Assembly: GCF_013085345.1 (NCBI RefSeq)
Contig: NZ_JABFAJ010000018.1
Coordinates: 1-64,000, forward strand
Reading direction: 5' to 3'
Length of the DNA stretch: 64,000 nt
Source: Isoptericola sediminis
GTDB taxonomy: Bacteria; Actinomycetota; Actinomycetes; Actinomycetales; Cellulomonadaceae
The notes beneath the pieces are model-generated. The model was not told the DNA's origin. It did no database searches and saw only the letters and a program-made list of their open reading frames with translations. Both the position numbers and the translations under genes were made by a program. Shown here piece after piece: positions 54,378 through 63,583 of this stretch (position 1 is the first letter of the stretch; each line of letters begins with the position of its first letter).

Positions 54378-55180
54378 CCGCTCCCGCCACCGACGCGCCG
54401 CTCGCCCACGCCGGGCCCGAGGACCCGCTGGTCGACGCCCGCGGTGTCGTCAAGTCCTTCGGCAGCACCCAGGTGCTGCAGGGCATCGACCTCGCCGTCC
54501 AGCCCGGACAGGTGGTCTGCCTGCTCGGCCCCTCCGGCTCGGGCAAGTCCACGTTCCTGCGCTGCGTCAACCATCTCGAACGGATCGACGGCGGCCGCCT
54601 GCTCGTCAACGGCCACGACGTCGGGTACGAGAAGCGCCGCGGCAAGCTCTACGAGCTGTCCGAACGCCGGATCGCGCGACGCCGGGCCGACATCGGCATG
54701 GTCTTCCAGCGCTTCAACCTGTTCCCGCACCGCACCGCCCTGGAGAACGTCATGGAAGGGCCGGTGGTCGTCCGCCGCCGGGCCCGCACCGAGGCCGCCG
54801 ACCGGGGCCGCGAGCTGCTCGACCGTGTGGGGCTGGCCGACAAGGCCTCGTCGTACCCGTCGCAGCTCTCGGGCGGCCAGCAGCAGCGCGTCGCCATCGC
54901 GCGGGCGCTGGCGATGGACCCACGGCTCCTCCTCTTCGACGAGCCCACGTCCGCGCTCGACCCGGAGCTCGTCGGCGAGGTGCTCGACGTCATGCGGGAC
55001 CTCGCGGCCGACGGCATGACCATGCTCGTCGTCACGCACGAGGTCGGCTTCGCCCGCGAGGTCGCCGACGTCGCCGCGTTCATGGCCGACGGCGTCATCG
55101 TCGAGTCCGGCGACCCCCGACAGGTCCTGGGCGACCCCCGCCACGAGCGCACCCAGTCCTTCCTCGCGAGGGTCCTGTGA
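54374..55180 (+). CDS. Amino acid ABC transporter, ATP-binding protein
   Basis: A 268-residue ATPase with Walker [11 protein letters not shown]-loop [10 protein letters not shown], signature LSGGQQQR, Walker [13 protein letters not shown] and His switch [10 protein letters not shown] short insert before the Q-loop ([14 protein letters not shown]) is a feature of some amino acid ATPases. ATGA overlap with the permease; the M20 peptidase starts inside its stop (GTGA). Confidence 0.93.
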   Translation: MTAPATDAPLAHAGPEDPLVDARGVVKSFGSTQVLQGIDLAVQPGQVVCLLGPSGSGKSTFLRCVNHLERIDGGRLLVNGHDVGYEKRRGKLYELSERRIARRRADIGMVFQRFNLFPHRTALENVMEGPVVVRRRARTEAADRGRELLDRVGLADKASSYPSQLSGGQQQRVAIARALAMDPRLLLFDEPTSALDPELVGEVLDVMRDLAADGMTMLVVTHEVGFAREVADVAAFMADGVIVESGDPRQVLGDPRHERTQSFLARVL

Positions 55181-56424
55181 CGGGCGTCGGGCAGGCGACG
55201 GCCACCGCCGGCCCCTCGGCCGAGAGCTCGGTCCTGCTGCGCCGGGCCACCAGCTCGCTCGCGCGGTACGCCGAGGAGCTCACGGAGCTGACGTCGTTCG
55301 ACTCGGGCACCTGGAACGCCGCGGGCACCCGTCGCGTGGTCGCCTGGTGCGCCGCCCGGGTCGAGGCGCTCGGTGCACGGACCAAGATCGTGGAGCTGGA
55401 CGGTGACGGTCCCGCCGTCGGACCCGCCCTGGTCGCGCGTCTGGCGGTGCCGACCGACGCCCAGGTCCTGCTCGTCGGCCACGCGGACACGGTCTACCCG
55501 GACGGCACCGCGGCGCGGCGCCGTACCCGCCGTGCCGGGCGACGGGTCCTCGGACCGGGCGTCAGCGACGACAAGGGCGGGGTGCTCGCCGGCATCCACG
55601 CCATGGAGCTCCTCGCGGACCTGCCCGGCCCCCGGCGCGGCGAGGTGGTCCTGCTCGTCAGTCCCGACGAGGAGGTCGGTTCCCCCCGCAGCGTGGGGCT
55701 CCTGACGTCCCTGGCCAGGACGGCCGACGTCGTGCTCGGCCTGGAGTGCGCGCGCGAGAACGGCGACCTCGTCCGGGCGCGCAAGGGCGTGTGCGACGTC
55801 GACATCACGTTGCGCGGCCGGTCGGCCCACGCGGGGATCGAACCCGAGCGCGGCGCGGACGCGGCGCTCGCCGCGGCCCGGCTCGTCGTCGCGCTGCACG
55901 AGGCGGCCCGCACCCGCGACGGCGTCTCCCTCAACGTGGGGGTCGTGCGGGCCGGGTCCCGCCCGAACGTCGTGGCCGACGTGGCCGAGCTGCGGCTCGA
56001 GGTCCGCGCGACGACCGCCGTCGCCCTCGACGAGATGCTCGGCACCGTCGACGCGCTCGTGGACGACCTGGCCGCGGCGGGCGTGAACGGCACGACGGCA
56101 CGGTCGGGTCACTGCCCACCGTTCGAGCCGACGCCCGCCTCCACCGAGCTCCTGCGTCGCGCGGTCCGCCGGGCGCAGGACCTCGGACTCACGGTCTCCG
56201 GCGCCGCCACGGGCGGGGTCGGCGACACCAACTTCGCCGCCGCCACGGGCACGCCGGCGCTGGACGGCCTCGGTCCGGTCGGCGGCGGCGACCACAGCGA
56301 CGCCGAGTGGCTCGACCTGTCCTCGGTCCCCGCACGCGTCGCCCTGCTCGCCGGCCTCGTCCTCGACGTCGGCCGGTCCACCACCACCCCGCACGACCGA
56401 CCCGCACGAAAGGACGACCGATGA
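55177..56424 (+). CDS. M20 family metallopeptidase (carboxypeptidase G2-like)
   Basis: A 415-residue, di-zinc exopeptidase. Metal and catalytic residues can be placed: His and Asp in GHADTVYP, bridging Asp in GVSDDKGG, Glu-Glu in SPDEEVGS, and the last His in [11 protein letters not shown] dimerisation domain (about 190-300) has [13 protein letters not shown]. No signal peptide, so it acts in the cytoplasm on imported dipeptides or N-substituted amino acids. GTGA overlap with the ATPase, ATGA overlap with the S51 gene. Confidence 0.92.
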   Translation: MTGVGQATATAGPSAESSVLLRRATSSLARYAEELTELTSFDSGTWNAAGTRRVVAWCAARVEALGARTKIVELDGDGPAVGPALVARLAVPTDAQVLLVGHADTVYPDGTAARRRTRRAGRRVLGPGVSDDKGGVLAGIHAMELLADLPGPRRGEVVLLVSPDEEVGSPRSVGLLTSLARTADVVLGLECARENGDLVRARKGVCDVDITLRGRSAHAGIEPERGADAALAAARLVVALHEAARTRDGVSLNVGVVRAGSRPNVVADVAELRLEVRATTAVALDEMLGTVDALVDDLAAAGVNGTTARSGHCPPFEPTPASTELLRRAVRRAQDLGLTVSGAATGGVGDTNFAAATGTPALDGLGPVGGGDHSDAEWLDLSSVPARVALLAGLVLDVGRSTTTPHDRPARKDDR

Positions 56425-57695
56425 CGTCAGCACGGCACTCCCGGACGATCGCGATCCTGCTGGGCACCGCCCTCGCGGTACCGCTCACGGCGGCCACCGT
56501 CGCCCAGGCAGCACCTGACCCCGACGGCGGCCAGCTCGTGCTGGTCGGCGGTTCCCTCGACGACGACAACGAGGAGATCTACGGCGAGATCGTCGACCGG
56601 GCGGGCGGCGCGGACGCCCACATCGGCATCGTCACCGCAGCGGCGATCCCGGCCTCCCAGGACCCCGACGCCGGGACGCAGTGGGCCAACAACTCCGAGT
56701 TCAACGGCACCTACTACGCGGACATCCTCGAGGGCTTCGGCGCCGGCGAGACGACGTGGATCCCGCTCGACCTCGACCACCCCGAGGTGGCGTCCGACCC
56801 CGACGTCGCCGCCCGGGTCGCGGACATGACCGGGTTCTTCTTCGGGGGCGGCGACCAGTACCGCTACGTCACCCTGATGACGGAGGGCGAGGCGCAGGCC
56901 GACACCCCCCTGCTGGCGGCGATCCGCGACCGGTTCGAGGCCGGCGCGGTCGTGGCCGGCACCTCGGCCGGCATGCAGATCATGGCCGGGCAGGACATGG
57001 TGACCGGCGGCGAGAGCTGGGAGGCCCTGGTCGACGGCAGCGCCCCCGGCTACTTCGCCGACCCGACCGAGCTGGGGTACCTGCCCGAGGGCGGGTTCGG
57101 CTTCTTCACCTCGGGACTGCTCGACACCCACTTCGGGGCCTGGGGACGGCAGGGCCGTGCGATCCGCCTCGCCGCCGACACCGGCCAGGACCGCGTCTTC
57201 GGCGTCGACCCCGACACCGCGCTCGTCGTGGACGCGGCCGGCACCGACCACGAACGTCTGACCGTGCTCGGCGCGAACGGCGTCAACGTGCTCGACCTGC
57301 GCGAGGCGCACCACCGGACCACCGCCGACGGATGGGCGATCTCGGCGGTCCGCTGGTCGTGGCTGAGCGCGGGTGACGGCTACGACGCCGCGACGTGGGC
57401 CCCGGTGGCCGCCGAGGGCTCGACCGTGCTGCGCCCGGACACGCACGGCGTCGAGTCCCGGAGCACGGACGTGTTCTCCTCCCTGAACGGGGACGGGACC
57501 GAGTTCGTGCTCACCGACCTCGCGCTCGACCTCGCGTCGTCGCGCGACCGCACGACCACCGGGACGACGGTCGAGGACGACCCGACCTACGAGGTCCGCC
57601 TGCTCGAGGGGGCGGGCTTCCGGGCACGGTCGACCGACGGCGCCCGGGCGACGTCGTTCGAGGACCTCACGGTGTCCCTCCGGCCCCGTCCCTGA
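56421..57695 (+). CDS. Secreted cyanophycinase-like peptidase (S51)
   Basis: A 424-residue protein with a signal peptide ending near AQAAPD. The peptidase S51 domain (about residues 35-320) has the nucleophile elbow GTSAGMQ (Ser182) and the early block QLVLVGGSLDDDN typical of cyanophycinases, which split the beta-Asp-Arg side chains of multi-L-arginyl-poly-aspartate. Further family blocks are FFFGGGDQYRYV and LDTHFGAWGRQGR. The last 90 residues add a small beta-rich extension. Extracellular action is inferred from the signal peptide. It is the last coupled gene before an RpiR regulator; substrate identity is unproven. Confidence 0.85.
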   Translation: MTSARHSRTIAILLGTALAVPLTAATVAQAAPDPDGGQLVLVGGSLDDDNEEIYGEIVDRAGGADAHIGIVTAAAIPASQDPDAGTQWANNSEFNGTYYADILEGFGAGETTWIPLDLDHPEVASDPDVAARVADMTGFFFGGGDQYRYVTLMTEGEAQADTPLLAAIRDRFEAGAVVAGTSAGMQIMAGQDMVTGGESWEALVDGSAPGYFADPTELGYLPEGGFGFFTSGLLDTHFGAWGRQGRAIRLAADTGQDRVFGVDPDTALVVDAAGTDHERLTVLGANGVNVLDLREAHHRTTADGWAISAVRWSWLSAGDGYDAATWAPVAAEGSTVLRPDTHGVESRSTDVFSSLNGDGTEFVLTDLALDLASSRDRTTTGTTVEDDPTYEVRLLEGAGFRARSTDGARATSFEDLTVSLRPRP

Positions 57696-57781
57696 GCACC
57701 GTGACCCGCGCCGGGCGGCGTGGCGAGCACGGCGACCGCCGCTTGCTACGCTGCCCGGCACCAGCACAGACAGGAGGTGCC

Positions 57782-58654
57782 GTGACCACGAGCACCCAGC
57801 CGTCGGGCCTGGCCGACCAGATCCGTCGCCGCCTCGGGGACTGCACGCCGGCCGAGCGCAAGGTCGGGCGCGTGCTGCTGTCCGCCTACCCGTCGGCCGG
57901 GTTCGAGACCGTCGCCGTCCTCGCGGCACGGGCGGGGGTCAGCGGTCCGACGGTGGTGCGGTTCGTCTCGCGGCTCGGCTTCTCCGGCTTCCCGGCCTTC
58001 CAGGCCGCGCTGCGCGCCGACCTCGACGACCGCAGCGCGTCCCCGCTGTCGCTCTACCGGTCCCGCGACGTCGCCGACGCGACCGGCGCCGACGAGGCGC
58101 TGGCACGCTACGCGCCGGCCGCCGAGGAAGCCGTCCGGCGGACCTTCGCCGACCTGCCGCCGAGCGACTTCTCCCGCGCCGTGGACCTGCTCGCCCGCGA
58201 CGCACGGCGCGTGCTCGTGGTCGGGGGCCGGTTCAGCCGGCTGGTCGGGCTGTACCTCGTCCAGCACCTGCAGCAGATGCGGCCGGACGTCGAGTACGTC
58301 ACGGACCGCCCCGAGGGACGCACCCACGCCCTGGCCGACCTGGGTCATCGTGACGTCCTCGTCGTCTTCGACTACCGACGCTACGAGAAGGACTCCGCCC
58401 GCCTGGCGCAGTTCGCCGTCGACCGCAAGGCGTCCGTGGTGCTCTTCACCGACGTGTGGCTCTCCCCCGTGGCCTCCCTGGCGGACGCGGTCCTGCCGAG
58501 CGACACCGGGACCGCCTCGGCCTACGACGCGATGGCGCCGGCGATGGCGCTGGTGGAAGCGGTCGTGTCGGCCGTCCTCGCCGAGCTCGGCGACGTCGCG
58601 CACCGGCGCATGGAACGCATCGAGTCGGTCGGGGCGGCGCTGGACGTCTTCTGA
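57782..58654 (+). CDS. MurR/RpiR family transcriptional regulator
   Basis: A 290-residue regulator with an N-terminal RpiR helix-turn-helix (TPAERKVGRVLL, AARAGVSGPTVVRFVSRLGFSGFPAFQ) and a C-terminal SIS domain at about 125-260 that binds phosphosugars or related ligands (VLVVGGRFSRLVGLYL, SDTGTASAYDA). Such proteins usually repress catabolic operons. It lies 86 bases after the peptidase gene, with its own AGGAGG, so it may be separately or co-transcribed. Its neighbours suggest amino acid or peptide catabolism rather than sugar. Confidence 0.88.
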   Translation: MTTSTQPSGLADQIRRRLGDCTPAERKVGRVLLSAYPSAGFETVAVLAARAGVSGPTVVRFVSRLGFSGFPAFQAALRADLDDRSASPLSLYRSRDVADATGADEALARYAPAAEEAVRRTFADLPPSDFSRAVDLLARDARRVLVVGGRFSRLVGLYLVQHLQQMRPDVEYVTDRPEGRTHALADLGHRDVLVVFDYRRYEKDSARLAQFAVDRKASVVLFTDVWLSPVASLADAVLPSDTGTASAYDAMAPAMALVEAVVSAVLAELGDVAHRRMERIESVGAALDVF

Positions 58655-58687
58655 GCCGCCGTCGGGGGCCTGACGTACCGTGAGCCC

Positions 58688-58987
58688 GTGGAGCTCACGT
58701 TCACCGCACCGCTGTGGCGGTGGGACGCACGGCAGGACGACTCCTGGTGGTTCGTCACCGTGCCGCCGGACGAGTCCGACCTGCTCGCCGACGTCCCGCT
58801 GCCGCCCCGCGGCTTCGGGTCGATCCGCGTCCGGGTCAGCGTCGGGTCGACGACGTGGCAGACGTCCGTGTTCCCGTCCCAGGACCAGAACGGCTACGTG
58901 CTGCCGATGAAGAAGGCCGTGCGACAGGCCGAGGGCCTGGAGCCGGGCGCCGCGGTCGAGGTCACCCTCTCCCCGCTCGACGCCTGA
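58688..58987 (+). CDS. DUF1905 domain protein
   Basis: A 99-residue protein of DUF1905: ELTFTAPLWRWDARQDDSWWFVTVP, a central VRVSVGSTTWQTSVFPSQDQNGYVLPMKKAVRQ, and ending VEVTLSPLD. The domain is a small beta-barrel of unknown function found singly or fused to YdeI-like domains. GTG 58688 follows the regulator stop after 33 bases. Convergent with the MarC gene. Confidence 0.88.
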   Translation: MELTFTAPLWRWDARQDDSWWFVTVPPDESDLLADVPLPPRGFGSIRVRVSVGSTTWQTSVFPSQDQNGYVLPMKKAVRQAEGLEPGAAVEVTLSPLDA

Positions 58988-58998
58988 CCCCAGGACCC

Positions 58999-59625
58999 TC
59001 ACGCCGTCGCGATGAACTCCATGACGCCGTCGGCGATCTGCTGCACGGCGATCGCGGCGAGCAGGATGCCGGCGATCCGGGTGATGAGCGTGACGCCGGA
59101 GTCCTTGAGCACGCGGTGCAGCACCTCGGCGAAGCGCATCGCCAGGTACAGCGAGACGTGCACCAGCACGATGGCGAGCGCGATGGCCCCCACCGGGGGC
59201 ACCCAGTCCCCCTCGATGTCGGCCTGCTGCACGAACACCATCGTGGCCACGATCGCGCCCGGTCCCGCCAGCAGGGGCGTACCCAGCGGGACCAGGGCCA
59301 CGTTCGCCCCCGGTGTCGCCGCCGTCGCCTCGCCGGTGTCGAAGTGGCCGATGAGCAGCTGCATCGCCACGATGAGCAGCAGCAGACCCCCCGACGCCTG
59401 CAGCGCGGCGAGCGAGATCCCCATGTACGACAGCAGCTGCTGACCGAAGAGCGCGAAGACCACGATCACGCAGAACGCGACCGTCACCGCCTGCAGGGCC
59501 GCACGGCTGCGCTGCTTGGCCCCCATCGTGGAGGTCAGCGCGAGAAACACCGGGATCGTCCCGGGCGGGTCCATGATCACCCACAGCGTCACGAAGACCT
59601 GGGTGAACAGGGTCAGGTCGATCAT
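58999..59625 (-). CDS. MarC family integral membrane protein
   Basis: A 208-residue protein with six helices of the MarC/UPF0056 type: WVIMDPPGTIPVFLAL (family block), AALQASGGLLLLIVAMQLL, and GTPLLAGPGAIVATMVF. Despite its name the family has no proven role in antibiotic resistance and no known substrate. ATG 59625 overlaps the PHP gene stop (ATGA), so the two are coupled. Confidence 0.92.
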   Translation of the reverse strand: MIDLTLFTQVFVTLWVIMDPPGTIPVFLALTSTMGAKQRSRAALQAVTVAFCVIVVFALFGQQLLSYMGISLAALQASGGLLLLIVAMQLLIGHFDTGEATAATPGANVALVPLGTPLLAGPGAIVATMVFVQQADIEGDWVPPVGAIALAIVLVHVSLYLAMRFAEVLHRVLKDSGVTLITRIAGILLAAIAVQQIADGVMEFIATA

Positions 59626-60482
59626 CGTGTCCACGGCCGCAGCACCTCCAGCGTTCCCCTCTCCTCGATCTCCGCCAGCACGTCCGGGTCGGTGGTGTGC
59701 TCGCCCAGGCGATTCTGCTTGCCGACCCCGTGGTAGTCGCTCGCACCGGTGACGAGCAGCCCCAGCTCGCGCGCGAGCCCCCGCATCCTGTCACGGTCGT
59801 CGGCGGAGTGGTCCCGGTGGTCGGCCTCGAGCCCGGCCAGGCCGACCTCGGCCAGCTCGGCGATCGTCTCCTCCGTGACCACGCGCCCGCGCCGGCCCGC
59901 CCGCGGGTGCGCCATGACGGGCACACCGCCCGCGGCCAGCACGGCCCGCACGGCGTCCGCGGTGTCCGGGGCGTAGTGCGGCACGTAGTACGGGGCTCCC
60001 GGGTGCAGCATCGTCGCGAACGCCTCGTCACGGTGCGCGACCACCCCGGCCGCCACCAGGGCGTCCGCCAGGTGCGGCCGGCCGACCGTGGCGCCGCCGT
60101 GGGTCTGGGCCACGACGTCCTCCCACGTCACCGGGTAGTCGTCGGCGAGGCGCTCGGTCATGCGCCGGGCCCGCTGCACGCGGTCGTCCCGGGTGCGCTG
60201 CAGCTCCGCCAGCAGCGCGGGGTGCTCCCGGTCGTGCAGGTAGCCGAGCAGGTGCACGCTGATCCCGCCCTCGGGCGTGCGCGCCCGCGTCGAGATCTCG
60301 ATGCCGCGCACCAGCGCCACGCCGGTGTCCGCCACGGCTGCCGCCGCCTCGTCCCACCCGGCGGTGGAGTCGTGGTCGGTCAGCGCCACGACGGTCACGC
60401 CGGCCGACGCCGCGGCCTCGAGGACGCCGCGTGGGGTGTCCGTGCCGTCCGAGGCACGGGAATGGGTATGGAGGTCGATCAC
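59622..60482 (-). CDS. PHP-domain phosphoesterase (TrpH/RNase AM-like)
   Basis: A 286-residue PHP phosphoesterase. Metal ligands are seen in VIDLHTHSRASDG (H-x-H), LTDHDS, GIEIST, MAHPRAG and SDYHG. By family it is a trinuclear-metal enzyme that removes phosphates from nucleoside 3',5'-bisphosphates or trims RNA 5' ends. GTG 60482 starts directly at the domain. The MarC gene is coupled downstream; divergent from the alpha/beta hydrolase gene. Confidence 0.92.
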   Translation of the reverse strand: MIDLHTHSRASDGTDTPRGVLEAAASAGVTVVALTDHDSTAGWDEAAAAVADTGVALVRGIEISTRARTPEGGISVHLLGYLHDREHPALLAELQRTRDDRVQRARRMTERLADDYPVTWEDVVAQTHGGATVGRPHLADALVAAGVVAHRDEAFATMLHPGAPYYVPHYAPDTADAVRAVLAAGGVPVMAHPRAGRRGRVVTEETIAELAEVGLAGLEADHRDHSADDRDRMRGLARELGLLVTGASDYHGVGKQNRLGEHTTDPDVLAEIEERGTLEVLRPWTR

Positions 60483-60564
60483 GCGCCAAGTGTAGGGAAG
60501 CGCCGCCATGCCCTCACACGCTCTCCACGCGCCCCCCGGCGGGCGGGCGCACCGGAGGGGGAGG

Positions 60565-61323
60565 ATGGAGATCGTGAGTGCCGCCCTGCTCGAACCCCAC
60601 GCCCCGACGACACCGACCCGACAGGTCGGTGTCGTGCTCGTGCACGGCATGCGCCAGGACGGCTCGGCCTGGGCGCGGCAGGTGGACCACCTGGAGTCGC
60701 TGGGGCACTCGGCCGTCGCCGTCGACCTGCCCGGTCACGGACGGCGGATGTCCGAGCGCTTCTCGTTCCGTCGGGCCTGGGACCACCTCGACGACGCCGT
60801 CGCCTCGTTCCCCCGCGACACCCCGGTGATGATGGTCGGCCAGTCGCTCGGCGGCTACGTCTCCCTCGGCTGGGCCGCCCAGCGGACGACGCCGGACGAG
60901 GACCGACCGCTGCTCGGCGTCGTCGCCTCCGGGTGCAGCACCGAGCCGCGGGGCAAGCCCGTCCGCCTGTACCGGGACGTGGCCGACGGGCTGGTCCGCG
61001 CCGGGAGCTCGGTCATGCGCCGCCTGGCTCCCGGAGCCGGGAACGACCGGGACGACCGGCCGGGCTGGGACCTCGTCACCGACGCGCTGGGCGAGCTGTC
61101 CGGCTGGTCGGCGCTGGCGGACCTCGAGGCGGTCGACGTCCCGGTGTGGCTGGTCAACGGGGCACGCTGCCACCTGCGCTGGCAGGAGCAGCGCTTCGCC
61201 CGGACCGCGGACCGGGGTGCGCTCGTCGTCGTCCCCGGGATCGGCCACGACGTCCACCTGGACGCACCGGACGACTACAACCGCGTGCTGAGCCGCGCGC
61301 TGGCGGACTTCGCCCGCGACTGA
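60565..61323 (+). CDS. Alpha/beta hydrolase
   Basis: A 252-residue alpha/beta-fold hydrolase. The oxyanion region is VVLVHGMRQDGSAW, the nucleophile elbow GQSLGGY and the last His in PGIGHDVHLD. The specific substrate is unknown. ATG 60565 has GGAGG six bases upstream; GTG 60574 is an alternative. It precedes the aminopeptidase P gene by 55 bases on the same strand. Confidence 0.85.
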   Translation: MEIVSAALLEPHAPTTPTRQVGVVLVHGMRQDGSAWARQVDHLESLGHSAVAVDLPGHGRRMSERFSFRRAWDHLDDAVASFPRDTPVMMVGQSLGGYVSLGWAAQRTTPDEDRPLLGVVASGCSTEPRGKPVRLYRDVADGLVRAGSSVMRRLAPGAGNDRDDRPGWDLVTDALGELSGWSALADLEAVDVPVWLVNGARCHLRWQEQRFARTADRGALVVVPGIGHDVHLDAPDDYNRVLSRALADFARD

Positions 61324-61378
61324 CCCCCGCCGGTCCGGGAAGCCTCACCCGGCCCTCCCGAGGTGCGAGACTGGGCCC

Positions 61379-62908
61379 ATGAGCGACACCACCCCGGTCG
61401 ACCGACCCAGCGACGAGACGATCACCGAGCGCGGCAGCAACCGTTCGCAGCGCCCGACCTCGGACGCGTTCAAGCAGTTCATCACCTCCCGGTGGGCGCC
61501 CCGGCAGGACCTCGGCGTCACGCCGGGCCGGGCCGTCCCGTTCACCGCGGCCCGGCGGGCCCGGCTCTCGGCGCGCTTCGCCGGCACCCGCCTGGTGATC
61601 CCCGCGGGGCCGCTGAAGCAGCGGTCGAACGACACCGACTACCGGTTCCGGCCGCACTCGGCGTTCGCTCACCTCACCGGTTTCGGCACCGACCAGGAGC
61701 CCGACGCCGTGCTGGTCCTGCACCCGACCGCCGAGGGCGAGGGCGACGGCGGCTCGCAGCACCACGCCGTGCTGTACGTGCGTCCCCTCGCACCGCGCGA
61801 CACCGAGGAGTTCTACGCGGACTCCCGCTACGGCGAGTTCTGGGTCGGCGCCCGTCCGACGCTGGACGACGTCACCACGGCGACCGGCATCGAGGCCCGC
61901 CACGTCGACGAGCTGCGGGAGGCGCTGGCCAAGGACGTCGGCACCGACGGCGTGCAGGTGCTGGTGATCGCCGAGGCCGACGAGGAGATCACGGCGGTGA
62001 TCGAGGCGATCCGCACCGAGGCCGGCACCCAGGAGCAGGCGCAGGACGACGCCCTCGCCGAAGCCGCCTCCGAGCTGCGCCTGGTCAAGGACGAGCTCGA
62101 GGTCGAGCTCATGCGTGACGCCGTCGCCCGCACCATCGACGGGTTCGAGGAGGTCGTCCGCTCCCTGCCGCGCGCGGTGGAGCACCGCCGCGGGGAGCGC
62201 GTCATCGAGACGGCGTTCGACGCCCACGCCCGGCTCGAGGGCAACACGGTCGGCTACGAGACCATCGCCGCCGCCGGCGATCACGCCACGACGCTGCACT
62301 GGATCACGAACGACGGCGTGGTCCGCCGTGGCGAGATGGTGCTGCTGGACGCGGGCGTCGAGATCGACGAGCTCTACACCGCCGACGTCACCCGCACCCT
62401 GCCCGTGGACGGCGAGTACACCGAGGTCCAGCGCCGGATCTACACCGCGGTGCTCGACGCCGCCGACGCCGCGTTCGCCGTGGCGAGGCCGGGGGCGCGG
62501 TTCCGCGACATCCACGCCGCCGCGATGGAGGTCATCGCCGCCCGGCTCGAGGAGTGGGGCCTGCTGCCCGTCTCCGCCGAGGAGTCCCTGTCGCCGGAAG
62601 GTCAGCAGCACCGCCGCTGGATGGTGCACGGCACCTCGCACCACCTCGGCCTCGACGTGCACGACTGCGCGCAGGCCCGCCGCGAGATGTACCTCGACGG
62701 CGTCCTCGAGCCCGGGATGGTGTTCACGATCGAGCCCGGCCTGTACTTCAAGGCGGACGACCTCGCCGTGCCGGAGGAGTACCGCGGCATCGGCGTGCGC
62801 ATCGAGGACGACGTCCTGGTCACCGCCGACGGCAACGAGAACCTCTCGGCGGCGCTCCCCCGGCGGCCGGAGGACGTCGAGGCCTGGATGGCCCGGCTGC
62901 GCGGCTGA
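61379..62908 (+). CDS. Xaa-Pro aminopeptidase (aminopeptidase P)
   Basis: A 509-residue metallopeptidase with the creatinase-type N-terminal domain and a pitta-bread catalytic domain. Ligands: Asp in LLDAGVE, Asp in ADVTRTL, His in HGTSHHLGLDVHD, Glu in TIEPGLY and Glu in RIEDDV. It removes an N-terminal residue before proline in the cytoplasm. The first 45 residues (SDTTPVDRPSDETITERG) are a charged actinobacterial extension. Full length and intact. Confidence 0.93.
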   Translation: MSDTTPVDRPSDETITERGSNRSQRPTSDAFKQFITSRWAPRQDLGVTPGRAVPFTAARRARLSARFAGTRLVIPAGPLKQRSNDTDYRFRPHSAFAHLTGFGTDQEPDAVLVLHPTAEGEGDGGSQHHAVLYVRPLAPRDTEEFYADSRYGEFWVGARPTLDDVTTATGIEARHVDELREALAKDVGTDGVQVLVIAEADEEITAVIEAIRTEAGTQEQAQDDALAEAASELRLVKDELEVELMRDAVARTIDGFEEVVRSLPRAVEHRRGERVIETAFDAHARLEGNTVGYETIAAAGDHATTLHWITNDGVVRRGEMVLLDAGVEIDELYTADVTRTLPVDGEYTEVQRRIYTAVLDAADAAFAVARPGARFRDIHAAAMEVIAARLEEWGLLPVSAEESLSPEGQQHRRWMVHGTSHHLGLDVHDCAQARREMYLDGVLEPGMVFTIEPGLYFKADDLAVPEEYRGIGVRIEDDVLVTADGNENLSAALPRRPEDVEAWMARLRG

Positions 62909-62925
62909 CCGGAGGGCCGGCCGCG

Positions 62926-63555
62926 CTACAGGCCGCCGAGCTCCTGGTTCGGACCGAAGTCCTCCCGGAACGCGGGCCCGTGCGCGGCCAGCTCCTCGGC
63001 GTAGGCGGCCGCCCACTCCCCGTAGGGCCGCACCGCCAGGGACTCGTTGGAGAAGCGGCGGTCGTCGGTGATCTCGGTGACGCAGAAGTCGGGGATCTGC
63101 AGCTCGGTCACCGGGCCGGACCGTTCGCACTCGGCCACGATCAGCGGGTGGTTCGCGCCGCCGAAGACGTCGATCGACCAGCCGTCCGCGCCGAGCCAGG
63201 CGGCGTAGCGCGTCTTGACGACGCGCGCGCCGCCCCGGCGCACGAGCTCGACCGCGACGAGGGGGTCGAGCTCCCGCTCCGCCTCGTAGCGCGTGCCGCC
63301 GGCGGAGGGCCCCTTGACCGTCATCGCGGCGAAGTCGACCCGGTCACGCCACCGGGCGAGGACGTCGCGGGCGTCGCTCGTCGCGTCGAGGGCCGCTTCC
63401 ACTCCCCCGGCCTGGGCACGGACGCGCAGGGCGTAGCCGCCGTCGGACAGGTAGTAGGACTGGACGATCAACGACGGCGCGTCGCGCAGGACGTCGGGCA
63501 GGTCGCGCACCAGGAAGCGCCGCTCGAACTCGAAGTCGGAGTAGTCCGTGGCCAT
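62926..63555 (-). CDS. CYTH domain protein
   Basis: A 209-residue single-domain CYTH (tunnel-fold) protein. The signature ExExK is seen as FEFERRFLV, with Arg in the K place as often occurs. Later strands carry the charged tunnel residues (TVKGPS, ELDPLVAVEL, VVKTRY, IDVFGG). CYTH enzymes hydrolyse triphosphates such as inorganic triphosphate or thiamine triphosphate, or cyclise ATP. The substrate cannot be assigned. It is convergent with the aminopeptidase P gene and read in the same direction as the M15 gene. Confidence 0.87.
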   Translation of the reverse strand: MATDYSDFEFERRFLVRDLPDVLRDAPSLIVQSYYLSDGGYALRVRAQAGGVEAALDATSDARDVLARWRDRVDFAAMTVKGPSAGGTRYEAERELDPLVAVELVRRGGARVVKTRYAAWLGADGWSIDVFGGANHPLIVAECERSGPVTELQIPDFCVTEITDDRRFSNESLAVRPYGEWAAAYAEELAAHGPAFREDFGPNQELGGL

Positions 63556-63583
63556 GGGTCGAGACTACGCCGCCGTGCTCGGC

